DNA from: Acanthaster planci
Lineage: Eukaryota; Echinodermata; Asteroidea; Valvatida; Acanthasteridae
Direction of reading: 5' to 3'
DNA length: 64,000 nucleotides
Assembly: GCF_001949145.1 (NCBI RefSeq)
Contig: NW_019091609.1
Location: 212,857 to 276,856, forward strand
In this document: in pieces, positions 1 to 10,615 of the stretch
Layout: every line of letters begins with the position of its first letter
Position numbering within the stretch: the first letter of the stretch is position 1
The notes under the pieces: generated by a model
Database searches by the model: none
What the model was told of the DNA's origin: nothing
The model's input: the letters and a program-made list of their open reading frames with translations, nothing else
Program-made: the position numbers and the translations under genes

Positions 1-1892
1 AACAGACGAACGGAATAAGAGGGATTAACACCAACCATTCAACTGTTTCTAAACCGTCTGTATTTTGACCTCACGCCTTACTTGAATGGGAAAAAGAACG
101 ACATTTGGAGGAGATCGCAAAGTTAAAAGCAGCCTTAAAGGAGGCTAACAGTTCTGATTCGGGCCCAGCAGGAGGTGCCCAAGTAGGTTCGCAGCAGACA
201 CGTAAAATTGTTCGGGTAGATTCGGGCATAGAGTTGTAGTTTCAACACCAATTGTTGGCTGAAAGTAAGGGACGGCGACCATTTAGACCCAGTTTGAAAA
301 GGGCCCCCCGGTAGCCCACCCGGTATAATGCCTGCCCAGTATTCAGCCTACTTCAGGCCGGTATAAGGCCTGTCTGCACATTGGCATTTCAAAGTTCCTG
401 ATGAAAGGCTTCCCCCAACATGCTTGCACAGATGAATAGGGGTCTAAGCGGATTAGTGTAAACATTGTATAGAGCTGAAGGATTAAAAACCACAAGCAGG
501 TTTCTTCTGGGATAGATTACATGTACCAGTACTTGCAAACAATAGACCCCAGGATGGAGAAGTTCGAGATCAACAACCAGTCCAGCATCCCAGGCCGGTA
601 GCCAGGCCGGTATGAAAGGGGTTTTTGCAACCGGGCGAGCTTACCGGGGGGCCCTTTTCAAACTGCGTCTAAATGGTCGCCGGCCCTAAAGGTGAGACTT
701 CTGGGTATGCGACCATGGGTACGGTACCAAAGACCCCAGAAACCCGGCTCCAGACAGGAGGTGGCGACTTGAGTTTTGACTGGACAACCCCTAGAAAAGA
801 CAGGGTATACAGTCCAGTAATCTCTGCTTTGTCAGAGCCAGATGTGAACAAGAACAGTAATGTTCGCATTCCATGTGCACCTGACGTAGAGAAGAAGTGA
901 CACTGCGATTTGTTGAGTTTTGCTTAAGGCAAAAAATCCTTGAGGCAGAAAATCCTAGGGCAGAGGAGGTGGAGCCTCCCAAGCGAAAGAAGGATGTAAG
1001 GTTTATTGGGGAAGATGGGCTGAAGGAGCAGATGTTTCGAGCTCTGTGCCGTCCAAATATAGTCCCCGATTGTTTCAGTGGGAAAGTCTCATGGACAGAA
1101 TATTATGGGCACTTGGAAAGCTGCCGGTTAGTGAACTGGTAGGATAACGACCAAGCAGCTCAGTGTCCGGCTGCCAGTCTCCAAGGAGATGCGGTCTGCA
1201 TCCTTGGAGAGGAATCTCACAAAGGGCGTAAGCTGCATTATGATGAGCTTCTAAAGTTGTTAGCAAGAAGATTTGGGTTGGGTCAACAAGCCGAAAACTT
1301 CTTTGATGAACTACGTCATTGCCGGCAAAAGCCGAAAGAAACTCTGCAGGAGTTATGCCAAGCAATCCACAAGCTGGCAGTAAAAGCATATCTGGCAATC
1401 CCCAAAGAAGCAAGGGACTGGTTGGAGAAAAATCACTTCGTTGATGTCGTATCCGAGCAACAGATTCAAGAGGGCATATTTCGTGCGTGACCGAAAAACC
1501 TATCGGAGGCACTCAAGTCTGCCTTAGAGACAAAGAACTTTCTTAAGGTGGACTCTCAGAGGAGATTTGATAGAAAGTCCCCCAAGTTTGCAAGGGGCAT
1601 GGATCATGGTATGGAGGACCGGATCCAGACTACTGAGAAAGCTGTAAGTCAGCAGGTGAAGTGTGTAAGCGATTTGACTAAGCAAATGGATAAAGTCCTC
1701 AAGGGGTTGTCGCCTGGGCAACCGGCACCAGGCTCACCACATACAAGATGCCGTGATAAAACCGAGTTGAAGTGTCACAACTGTGGCACGTTTAGGCATT
1801 TTGCAAAAGAATGCCAGAAACCCAGAGCCAAACGATTATTCAATTCTGAAAAGAATCAAATGGAAAAGGAAAAGCATTATGGAACAGTTTAA
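1..1892 (+). mobile_element. Ty3/Gypsy gag-bearing fossil
   Basis: This is a fossil LTR-retroelement piece, running in from the left edge of the window. A charged, Pro-rich frame (about 100-900) leads into a retroviral-type gag region (897-1490). It ends with a basic stretch and a CCHC knuckle in the 1548-1892 frame (Cys-x2-Cys-x4-His-x4-Cys, CHNCGTFRHFAKEC). The knuckle and gene order are typical of Gypsy gag, which builds the intracellular particle and binds RNA. No pol domains follow inside the window. The element is clearly broken, with several interruptions, and is old. A separate MITE sits inside it at 269-686. Confidence 0.6.
269..686. mobile_element. PIF/Harbinger-like MITE inside gag fossil
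   Basis: A 418-bp element with 45-bp terminal inverted repeats (269-313 and 642-686) that differ at two positions. The TIR begins GGGaCGGCGACCATTTAGAC. It is flanked on both sides by TAA (266-268 and 687-689), which fits the 3-bp TWA target duplication of PIF/Harbinger transposons. The inside has no coding potential but repeats the phrase CCGGTAT several times. High arm identity means a fairly recent insertion, after the host gag element was already present. The superfamily call rests on the TSD and the GGG start only. Confidence 0.75.
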
Positions 1893-1899
1893 ATCAACA

Positions 1900-2620
1900 G
1901 ATCTGGTTGCATTATAAAGAGAAATATATATGGTTAACATATACATTTGGTAAAGTAGGGCCAAGGTCAAAGGACATAACAGCTATTATGATCGAACCAG
2001 ACAGACACAGAAATAAACTTACGTAGGTGTTTTACGCTCCTGGGCAAGGAGCTTAACTCGCCCCATCCTTCGGAAGGGATGTAACGCCGTTGGTCCAGTG
2101 TGTTGGGTAATGCACTTAAAAGATCCCAGAACACTTTTCGCAAGAGTAGGGGACTCTTCCCAGTGATTCTGGCACTCAACCCGGGAACTACTAATAAACA
2201 TGTTAGACATGCCATGATTAAAATCTAGATCACTGTCATGTGGGGACATATAGGCCTGTCAGGAGGCTATGTAACACGATGGGGACATATAGGCCTGTCA
2301 GGAGGCTATGTAACACGACAGAGGAACATTTGAGTACTCGCAGGGCTAACATAGAGGGCGTGGGAGGTGTTCCCCAGAAGCTTGCAGGAGAAGGACTGCC
2401 TGGGGTATGTTGATTGGCTACTGGCGGTACTGCGAGCCATAATTGCCTGTATAACGTCCGCAAAGCAGGCATAAAAGACACGCACAGGTGGCCAGAAGGG
2501 CAGTTCGCTGCTGAGAAGCACGAGCCTAGCTTAGAAGCTTAAGCACTGCTGGGAAGCACTGCTGGAAAGCATCTGCTGAAAGAAGTGGGTTCTAACACGT
2601 GCAGTAAGCACTTATCGTAA
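1900..2620. other. Unassigned, possible LTR region with 39-bp tandem duplication
   Basis: No coding frame is recognised. A 39-bp unit occurs twice head to tail at 2242-2280 and 2281-2319 with essentially no divergence, so the duplication is young. About 150 bp further on there is a TATA-like word (cataaaagac, about 2470). The position after gag and the promoter-like word would fit an LTR, but no second LTR copy is in view. Confidence 0.3.
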
Positions 2621-3216
2621 TAGTGTGATATTCATGCATTGTGCCTTTGCGTCTGGGAGCACTGGTTTTCAACTCGGCTATATTGTGCTCCAGTACAGTA
2701 GCCATTGCATTGATTTGACACAGCGTGATAGCTTGTGTGTGTTGAAACGTCTGAAAGCTGTCTGTGGGCCGTACGGCTGCTCGTTCATACATTTAACACT
2801 GCAAAGATTGCCCTCTGTTGAGATTTATAGACAAGGCTCTAGCCTGATTAAACCATACATAATTGTCAGGTTCTTGTAGACTCCACTCTAGTAGTTATTT
2901 GACATTTTAAATCACTCGCCACAGTTATTAACAAACACAGCTAATAGAGTACCCCATGAACACTTAAAAACCAATACCGGGATGGTATACTTCCATCCAA
3001 CGGACGCGTCTCTAGGGGGGCCACATCACACACCTTTATCGAAGTTACATTAAGTTTTTGTCTCAGGCGCTGGCTTAATTTATTTGTTTCTCTCTTATCA
3101 AGGTCAATTCTTTGGATGTGAATAGAGAGTTCCTTCTGTTCAGACCTCACTGCACTCATGCTAGGGGCTCTAGATAATAATGTCATCTCCTTCTTTGAAT
3201 AAGTCTTACAGCTTTT
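2621..3216. other. Unassigned stretch with an antisense open frame
   Basis: Nothing is recognised on the + strand. On the minus strand 2941-3240 is open for 99 codons and encodes a very basic, Lys/Arg/Gln-rich product with a helix-prone middle. I cannot assign it to a family. It overlaps the start of the DIRS piece that follows and may be chance or an eroded element ORF. Confidence 0.2.
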
Positions 3217-4760
3217 TTGCCTCTTCTTTCGCACTGCCAACCGATAACCAAAGGTACATCATCAGAAAGGTCAAAGGACGTCATCTGCAAACCTGTTGAA
3301 TTCATGACAACAAATTTACTATTTGTCATGTACTGCGATAGTCATTCTGTGGCTCCAGCTAACACTCCTCTGAGTGCTATAACGGATATTCTTATGTACT
3401 TCTTTCTCTTGGAGCTGCAAGTATCCACAACTCATATCTACAGGTCAGCCCTAGCTGTCATTCACGTTGGTTTCAAAATCAATTCAACCGCCTCTAACAG
3501 CATGGTATTTCATCACCTTTTGCATGATATGTTCATCCAGTGTCCCCTTGTCGGGAGATTAGTCTGGTCATGAGACCTAAGCTAAGTTTTCTAGATGCTT
3601 TCCCGTCCTTCCTTTGAGCCCTAAATGATGCCTTCCTTAAATATGCACACCAGTGTCAGGTTTCTCCTGATAATGTTTACATCCAGAGGAGGCAGCAAAC
3701 TACAGTCTCTCCCCGTTGCTGAAGGCTGTCTACATTGGGAGCCGCACAGTGTTCACCTCATTTCTTCAATTGGCTGTTTGACAAAGGACCAAACTCCCTC
3801 GCTTGATCCTTTTGAAATCTATGCATCCTCTGTCTCCTAACATCTTGGAGATGATGCGGATAAACTTTGGTGCCCTTTTCATGTCCTGAAGTGGTATCTA
3901 ACTAAAACAATATCAACACTATCAAGAGACCACACTATTCAGTCACTATTGCCTGCTTGACGGCTTCGGCCATTAGATTTACTTATCTAGTCTGGCCATC
4001 AAGCTCTGAAGAACATAGTCAACGGTACATTAAGGTTCATGATGTAAGAGCAGTATCTGCATCGTGGTCGCACTCTCGAGATGTTTCCATTGCAAACATC
4101 TGCAAAGCTGCATGTTGGAAGTCTCCCTCCACCTCCTGCAACTTAAGGGATGTTATGCAGAGTGATACCGCAAATGGCAGGACAATCCTACTGTCTGCAG
4201 CGCAGAGGTCAAAGGGACAACCTGAAGGATAGATGGACAACAAGTCATCATGAAGTTCACTTACTATTTCTTAAATTTATACACTCTTTCTTGTTTGTAT
4301 GTTAATGTGTATTGTTGGCATTGCATGTGTTGTTACTGACCCCCCACCTAGACTGGTGCTACTCTGCATATGTAGTGACTGTTTGAGTAAGAAGAGCGCT
4401 GTAGACTCCTTCCCCACATTCAGTGTGGGTCAGGTCTACTAGAGAATACCTACCTAAACAGTCCGCACCCACCCATCCACTTTGGCTCCGACCTTCCTAA
4501 TTGCTTTAAAAAAGGACGAACATGGCACCAGCAGGGCCACGTTGCATTGTGGGAGGTCAGGGTTTACCTCAGATAATGAAGTCTTTTCAGCAAATAATAA
4601 TATGTGCATGGGAAATTTGGATATCAAGTGACTGTTGTGGTACATCTGACCCACACTGAATGTGTGAGAGGAAATCGTGGCGATAACCTGATAATTAAAA
4701 ACTGATGAGACAACATTAAACCACCGTATTATATGAAACCAATTGCACAAAATTTGAAAC
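3217..4760 (+). mobile_element. DIRS-type tyrosine recombinase fossil with terminal repeat
   Basis: Frames at 3217-3573, 3625-3840 and 3957-4232 read as parts of a DIRS tyrosine recombinase. The clearest is the C-terminal block HDVRAVSASWS...ICKAACWKSPST, the usual pattern before the catalytic tail. The non-coding end (about 4430-4640) is closely similar to 26575-26770, which follows the same protein block in a second copy, so both ends are the terminal repeat of one family. The piece lacks the gag and RT half. It is broken several times and old. Confidence 0.65.
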
Positions 4761-5279
4761 AAAATCTGAAAAAGAGAGAGAGAAAAAAAAATGATCAGAT
4801 TTGAAAGAAAATATTCCCATGGTCTTTCCCATTTAAAACTTCTCCAGATTTTCTAAACAAAATAAAGTGCAAAGTGCATTAAGGTTTGATAAAAACATTG
4901 GTAGTAATTTCAAGCTTTCTGCAAATCGAACATTTTGCACGAGAATCATTTGTCCATGGTAATGCATGTGTACGTATACGTGCATTGGAGTACATTTACA
5001 TGTACAGTACATGTTTATGAATGTGCACATACCGTATGCACACATAAATCATGGTCAACCAGTCAACAGAGAACTAAAATTGAAATTGATCAAACAAACA
5101 GAGGACAATTCACAGTAACTTAAACATAACATGGTAACCTTTTTCAAACACTCTTTCAACTATCAAGATACAAAGAATGTGTGGATCAACTGGAGAACAA
5201 TTCAAATTTTCAAATTTGAAATACCCTTTTTTACGTTCGGAAATTTGACGTACACAGACATCTTTCACCCCATTTTCTC
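4761..5279. other. No recognised feature
   Basis: AT-rich spacer with a short GAGA/poly-A run near 4770-4790 and words rich in TACATGTA. I see no gene or element before the hAT MITE. Confidence 0.5.
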
Positions 5280-5674
5280 CAGTCTTGTAGTCGAGTACTT
5301 TCCGAGTACCAATGTTCTCCCCAAAATACTGAACTGGGTAAGAGGGAATAAAGCCAGGGTGCACAGGCATTTGATGGTAAATGTGCAAAGGTAAGATTAC
5401 ATAATAAATGTTAGAATTCAGACTTTCCCAGTTGTGTAAAATTTAAGTTTTAAGGAGAAAAGTACTTGGAAAGTACTCGGTACTTCCGAGTACTTTTGTC
5501 CTAAAAAGTTAATTTTAATCAAACAGTGATGGTCTGAAGTCATTATGTTGCTTTGTAATCTTACCTTTATGCATGTACCTTAACATGCTGATGTACTTCA
5601 GCTTTGTTCCCTCCTAACTAGTTGAAAATTTGGTAGAGAACTTGGTTCTCAAAAAGTACTCGACTACATCACTG
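5280..5674. mobile_element. hAT-type MITE with intact 8-bp target duplication
   Basis: A 395-bp non-coding element. The left end reads CAGTCTTGTAGTCGAGTACT and the right end is its inverted counterpart (AGTACTCGACTACATCACTG), so the TIRs pair over about 20 bp with two or three differences. ATTTTCTC stands directly outside both ends (5272-5279 and 5675-5682), a perfect 8-bp target-site duplication as made by hAT transposases. The interior is full of the palindromic word GAGTAC/GTACTC. It must have been moved by a hAT transposase encoded elsewhere. Confidence 0.88.
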
Positions 5675-6078
5675 ATTTTCTCCCCAGTGTCACTTACGAT
5701 TAACAAGAAACACGTCACAAAATGAAATCTTAAACCTGATTACATTTCTCTTTTATGTATTCAGCAAACTTTTACACAATACGGATGATCTCTGCTGATG
5801 GATTTTGGTATAGTCATCTGCTGGCTGGCATCGCCATTTTAACAAACGACAGAAAGTGACGATGACTTTGCCAAATATTAGTGCACGTGCACAAACTAAG
5901 TGGAAGAGGTGAACTTATGTGTTCCCTCCGTATTTTCCTTCAGGGTTTTCAGTGGAAGTCAAATAATGAAATAAATTAATTGTCAAATCCCATGAGTTTT
6001 CCTTGAGTCATTGGTTAAAAATTGCATACGACATGCAGTACAATACCTTAGTTCGCTTAACTAAAATGGAACTATAAT
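5675..6078. other. No recognised feature
   Basis: AT-rich spacer between two MITE-like sequences. No coding frame or repeat structure stands out. Confidence 0.5.
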
Positions 6079-6200
6079 ATGTAGGATTGGGCGGTATTGC
6101 CTTTTTCGATACCGCGGTATCCATGAAAAAATACTGCGGTATTTACTAATACTGCGGTATTCGTTGCAGAAGGCAGTGACGTCATCAAAAAGCAGCAGCG
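6079..6200 (+). mobile_element. hAT-like MITE end rich in ATACCGCGGTAT palindromes
   Basis: The sequence TAGGATTGGGCGGTATTGCC starts a segment with repeated self-complementary words (GATACCGCGGTATC, ACTGCGGTAT). This is the look of a widespread class of hAT-like MITE ends (TGGGCGGTAT). No matching inverted end was found downstream, so it is a one-ended fragment. A TGACGTCA palindrome lies at 6177-6184. Confidence 0.5.
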
Positions 6201-7035
6201 ATGCTGGCATTCAATAGCAAACCACAAATAACACTAGGGGCATAGAGAATTTTTAACGTCACAAACCCCCTAAACTTAATAACTGTTATAATTTATCTGT
6301 CCATTTGATGTCAAATAAAAATTATTTATGCAAAAGAATTTTTTTATAAGGGAGGGTGTTTTAAATACCGATTTGTTGCTCCACGATTCCTATATCTGTG
6401 TGGTCACTCGTACTTGTTTCATTCCTCCATGCTCGTACGGTGTCAAAAGCTGCACATGTGCTACAGTCGATTTGGTACTCGCTGAGACAGTGCATTATTG
6501 TAATGAGTACGTGCAGGTCACCAGTGGCTGCTCCTCTTAGCTGTGCCCTAACACTGCATGTGTGCAATGGTAAGGTGGCTTTCAGAAAACTCTGCAACGC
6601 GGTAGTCGACTCTTATTATGAAATTGGTCGTAATGAAATTCGGATTAAAACAAGCACAAATCTGTGGTCCCGGTGAAAACGTGCATATTTGTATGGGGAG
6701 AAAATATGTTACAGCGAAATAGCATTGTATGAAATTCCTGGTACAATGAAAGGTTTTCGTGACTCCATTGCCTGGAAAACCATTGATGACTCATTCATAA
6801 AGTATTTGCGAATCACAGTAGTGAAAATACGTGCTCGGTGCACCACACTGGTTCCCGCCGGGCCAAACCGTTGCAAATGAAGGCATGATGGAAATGCGGC
6901 AAGCAGTCAATGTATAGGTTCTGCCAAACAAGGGTCGTACGTTCCACTATGGAATGGAATGCAGCTCTATGGTTGCAAGTCGAAAAAACACTGCCGTAGT
7001 AGTAGGAAATAGCCGATTCTGGAGCACCTATCCTT
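6201..7035. other. No recognised feature
   Basis: Short open frames at 6328-6540, 6398-6676 and 6689-6880 show no family resemblance and no splice context. I treat the stretch as non-coding. Confidence 0.45.
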
Positions 7036-7210
7036 TCCTCCCCTTTCACCCACCACTCGCGCCGGGGATTCCCACTTAACTCACCTTGAACTCTTGACCC
7101 CGGCGCACTTTCCAGTAAACAACTCGTGACTTGACGCCAACTCCCCTTTCACCCACTCACGCCGGGGTTTCCCAGTTACCTTTTGACCCCGGCGCACTTT
7201 TTTCTTTGAC
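7036..7210. repeat. GC-rich imperfect tandem duplication beside Polinton fossil
   Basis: Two diverged copies of a unit of about 100 bp. Each runs from cccctttcaccca through CGCCGGGG to GACCCCGGCGCACTTT (about 7036-7105 and 7138-7201). Its base composition contrasts with the AT-rich surroundings. It sits directly upstream of the Polinton polymerase piece, so it may be part of that element's end, but no inverted partner is visible. Confidence 0.5.
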
Positions 7211-7350
7211 CAGCGCCGATCACACAAACAATCACTCTCAAACAATCACTCACAAACAACAAACAATCACTCTCAAACAAAAAAGGGACTTCCCGTCCCT
7301 GGCTCGATAGAAAACTGAGAAATTTTAGAGACCTACATATAAATAGAGAC

Positions 7351-9135
7351 ATGAGCAACCCACAACACCGACCTCTATTATCGACCTTTAATCGATTTAA
7401 GAAGGCGTTTTTAGAAGATTTTGTCAAGCCGTATAACATCCCATTACCAGCACCCAAGCGTAAATCTCACACTAAACCCGAGCTCATTGAAGCCATACGG
7501 GCAGATCAAAAACAATTTAAGTACCTCCAGTGTCAGTCATATCTGCAGCTGTTGAAAACGGTTCAAAAATATAATATTCCTTTTGCAAACAAAGACAGAT
7601 ACATCAAACAAGACTTTATTGAAGCGATTAGCCTCAATCAGCCCAAGGAAATTGCGGAAGTTGACATCAGAAACGTGAGGCGATTTCAGGGTAACTACCG
7701 CAATTGGGAATTGATACCCCGTTTCTTTGAATATGACCTCGTGCACTTTTTTGATTTTACAAAACTTTCATCGAGAAGAAAGCGTTGGAGGAGTTAAAGG
7801 AAGTGGGTTCTTACAAATTGCAAACAGCTCTAAAAGTGCAGTTTAGATTTGAGAAACCCGAAAAAACTGAATTTGGCGTATTTCCCTTTCCGAGCGAAAA
7901 TAAATTAGTCGCAATCAAAGCCAACGTGAAAGAGGCACTCGCTGAACAGAGGGAAAAACAGATAGAGGATGTGGAAGCTCATACACAAGAAGGTTCTGGT
8001 TGGATCTTTGATAAAGTAAAAGCTTTTTACATCAACATGGTTAAATACAACCCGGTGGGCTCGACTTATATCCTGCTACCAAAGTATTTGAGGGACAAAA
8101 AGCGATTATAAACGTAGAAAACAAAAATGACCAGGAATGCATCAGATGGGCACTGAGAGCGGCTTTAAAGTTATATTCTGACAATGTTAAAAGTCAGTTA
8201 GAAACAAATTCAAATTACAAAATAAATAACGAGCGAACATCGACTTACACAGAAGCAGACGGTCTAAATTTTACAAACATAAGCTTTCCGACACCCATAT
8301 CTCAGATCCCGCGTATCGAATCGCAAAACAACTTGGCGATCAATGTGTTTGGTTACGACAAAAAAAGACGGTCTTTACATTCTTTATAAAAGCAAAAAAA
8401 CGTCTGAACCTAAACAAATTTTACAATTAAATTTACTTTATTTTACCCGAAGTGAAAAGAGTCTTTACTGCTGAATTAAAAACTTTTCTCAGTTGACAGG
8501 TGATATCTATCTTCACAAGCATAAGAAACACTGGTGCTTCAAATGCTTGTCACATTTTCAAGAGGCAGAAAAACTTGCTCGGCACAAAGAAGATTGTAAT
8601 GGAATTGACACACCGGCTACTAAAGTAGAATTACCTAAAGAAGGCGAAAATATTCTCAAGTTTAAAAATTATAAAAACAAACAAGCCGCCCCTTTTGTCT
8701 TTTAGACTGATTTTGAGTCTGTTTTAGAAAAATTACCTCTGACAGATACAAACACGGTCAAAACAATTTCATAAGCCTTGTGGATACTCATACATGGTCG
8801 TCAGATGCGATGGTAAATGCACTTCACGTGAGATTTATAGAGGTAAAAACGCGGCTACCAAATTTGTTCAATTGCTCTCTGAGAAAGCAACTGAGATAAA
8901 CAAAACGTTTAAAAACAAAGCGAAGTTGATTTGGTCACTCGAGTTACAAAAAATCTACGAAAATTGTAATCGCTGTTGGATTTGCGAAAAGTTGATAGAC
9001 AAGAAAATGAAAGAATCTCAATGCCAGTGTGATATTCAAAATACGGGCAAAATTGCTCGTAAAAATGAAGCTGGGTTCAGAAAATGGATATGTTTAGATT
9101 GCGAAAAGCCCATAAACAATTTTAGAAAGGTTTGA
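7351..9135 (+). mobile_element. Polinton/Maverick fossil: DNA polymerase B N-terminal part
   Basis: Fossil of a self-synthesising Polinton-type element. Several frames in a row (7351-7797, 7785-8111, 8493-8705, 8794-9135) carry blocks typical of the N-terminal half of Polinton protein-primed family B polymerases. These are a block ending in NPVGSTYILLP, a block with FPTPISQIPRIE...NNLAINVFGY, a Cys/His zinc-binding block (HWCFKCLSHF...HKEDC) and the approach to the exonuclease (TDFESV). The polymerase core, integrase and capsid genes are not present here. The piece is broken several times. It could be a different copy from the one at the right end of the window. Confidence 0.72.
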
Positions 9136-10615
9136 GCTGAATGTTGTTCCTCCATAAGATTTTCCTTAGCTTTTGAGTCATTATCATCAGTTCTATATAT
9201 GTCTTTTTTGTTTAAAGCAAATTGTGAATGTTTGGTAAAAATGCACAGGAAATTTAGGTGCAAGGGTTCATGTTCATTCACTTGACTTCATGTCTGACAA
9301 GCTTGTGAATTTTTTACTTTTTTATGTTTAAATTTGTTGGGGGTGTACAGGTAAGTACTGTCATTAAGAAAATTAACATCTCCTTTGATGCAGAGTAATT
9401 ATAATGTAAAAATTTGCTTTGTAAAAAAAACAGTAGCAGTTGAAGAAAATCCCCATTCTATGTAAGTGATCCAGATGGTTCAGAACAAAGAGGCATTTGG
9501 GTGCAAAAAATATCTCTTTTCTGTTATCTGACAAAAACACACACATGCACATTAAAGGCCATGTTCCAATTTGCATACAACTTATTTTTGACATGGCTTC
9601 CAATTTCTCTTTGATGGTGCTCAGAAATTTACAAAATCACTTCTAGTCGCTAAATTTATAATGGGGGTATTTACTTAAATCCTTTGGCTTGTTTATGTAA
9701 ACAAGAAGGTTCAAAATCTTTATCACGAAGAACAATAAATTTTAAAATATGAAAACTAAGCCAAGAAGTTTATATAAGGACATTTGTCTGTAAGCTTTGA
9801 AATGGGAGTATTTTGCTCTTTGAATACCAAGTTGTAAATTGTGTATACAAAGTAGTTTGATTGATATGTCTTGAAAAGCAAGGCTAAGTGAAGTTGCCCA
9901 TGATGGAACTCTCAGTTAACAATGAGGGCATTGTATTGTATGTTTTCAAAAGTTGCTCCATTTTTGATGTGCCGTAGTTAAACTATCTTTCTGCTAAGAT
10001 TAGGTTAGGCATTTTCCAGTTTCGTAACCAAGTCATCTTTCCAAAGTCAAGTCAGTCTCAAGTCAGATTCTCCCCCCACCCAGCAGTAATGCCTCAAGTC
10101 AAATTTTCCCAAGTCAAGTAACAAGCCAATTTCGAGCCAAGTCAAGTCAAGTTTTACCAAGTTAGGTGTTGATTCTTGTAGGATTGTAGTACTTTTCCAG
10201 CCATTTAAAGATGTTTCTTCTGTTATGCTTTCAGATGCACATGTATGGATTATAAAGAATAATTACTGTGCAAAACAACAAAAAATACCAAAATGATACA
10301 GTAATTGGGCTAGAATAAGCTCCTGAAATTATCAGCGGTTGACATTTTGCCTGCTCACAGTTAATTTCATGTCAGTGAGACTTTGTCTAGTATATGAAAG
10401 ATTATGATAATTAATAACTTAGTGGACTTATATTCCACTCCCTCCAGGATCAACCTGTTGAAGAGCGCATTACCTACAAATTAAAACAATTTTAGACAAA
10501 TTTGCATCAGTAAAAATAAGCAAGATATGTAATTAATAAGCGCCTAAAAATACAGCAACAAACTAAAAATCCATTGACACACCAAATAAAAATAATAATT
10601 ACCTGTGACATACAA
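9136..10615. other. Spacer with a CAAGT-rich simple repeat
   Basis: No gene is recognised. About 10015-10170 is a degenerate simple repeat built on AAGTC/CAAGT words (for example agtcaagtcaagttttacc). The rest is AT-rich and unassigned. Confidence 0.5.

Noticed and set aside
2941-3240. Basic 99-codon antisense frame
   Set aside because: No family recognised and it overlaps a DIRS piece. Could be chance.
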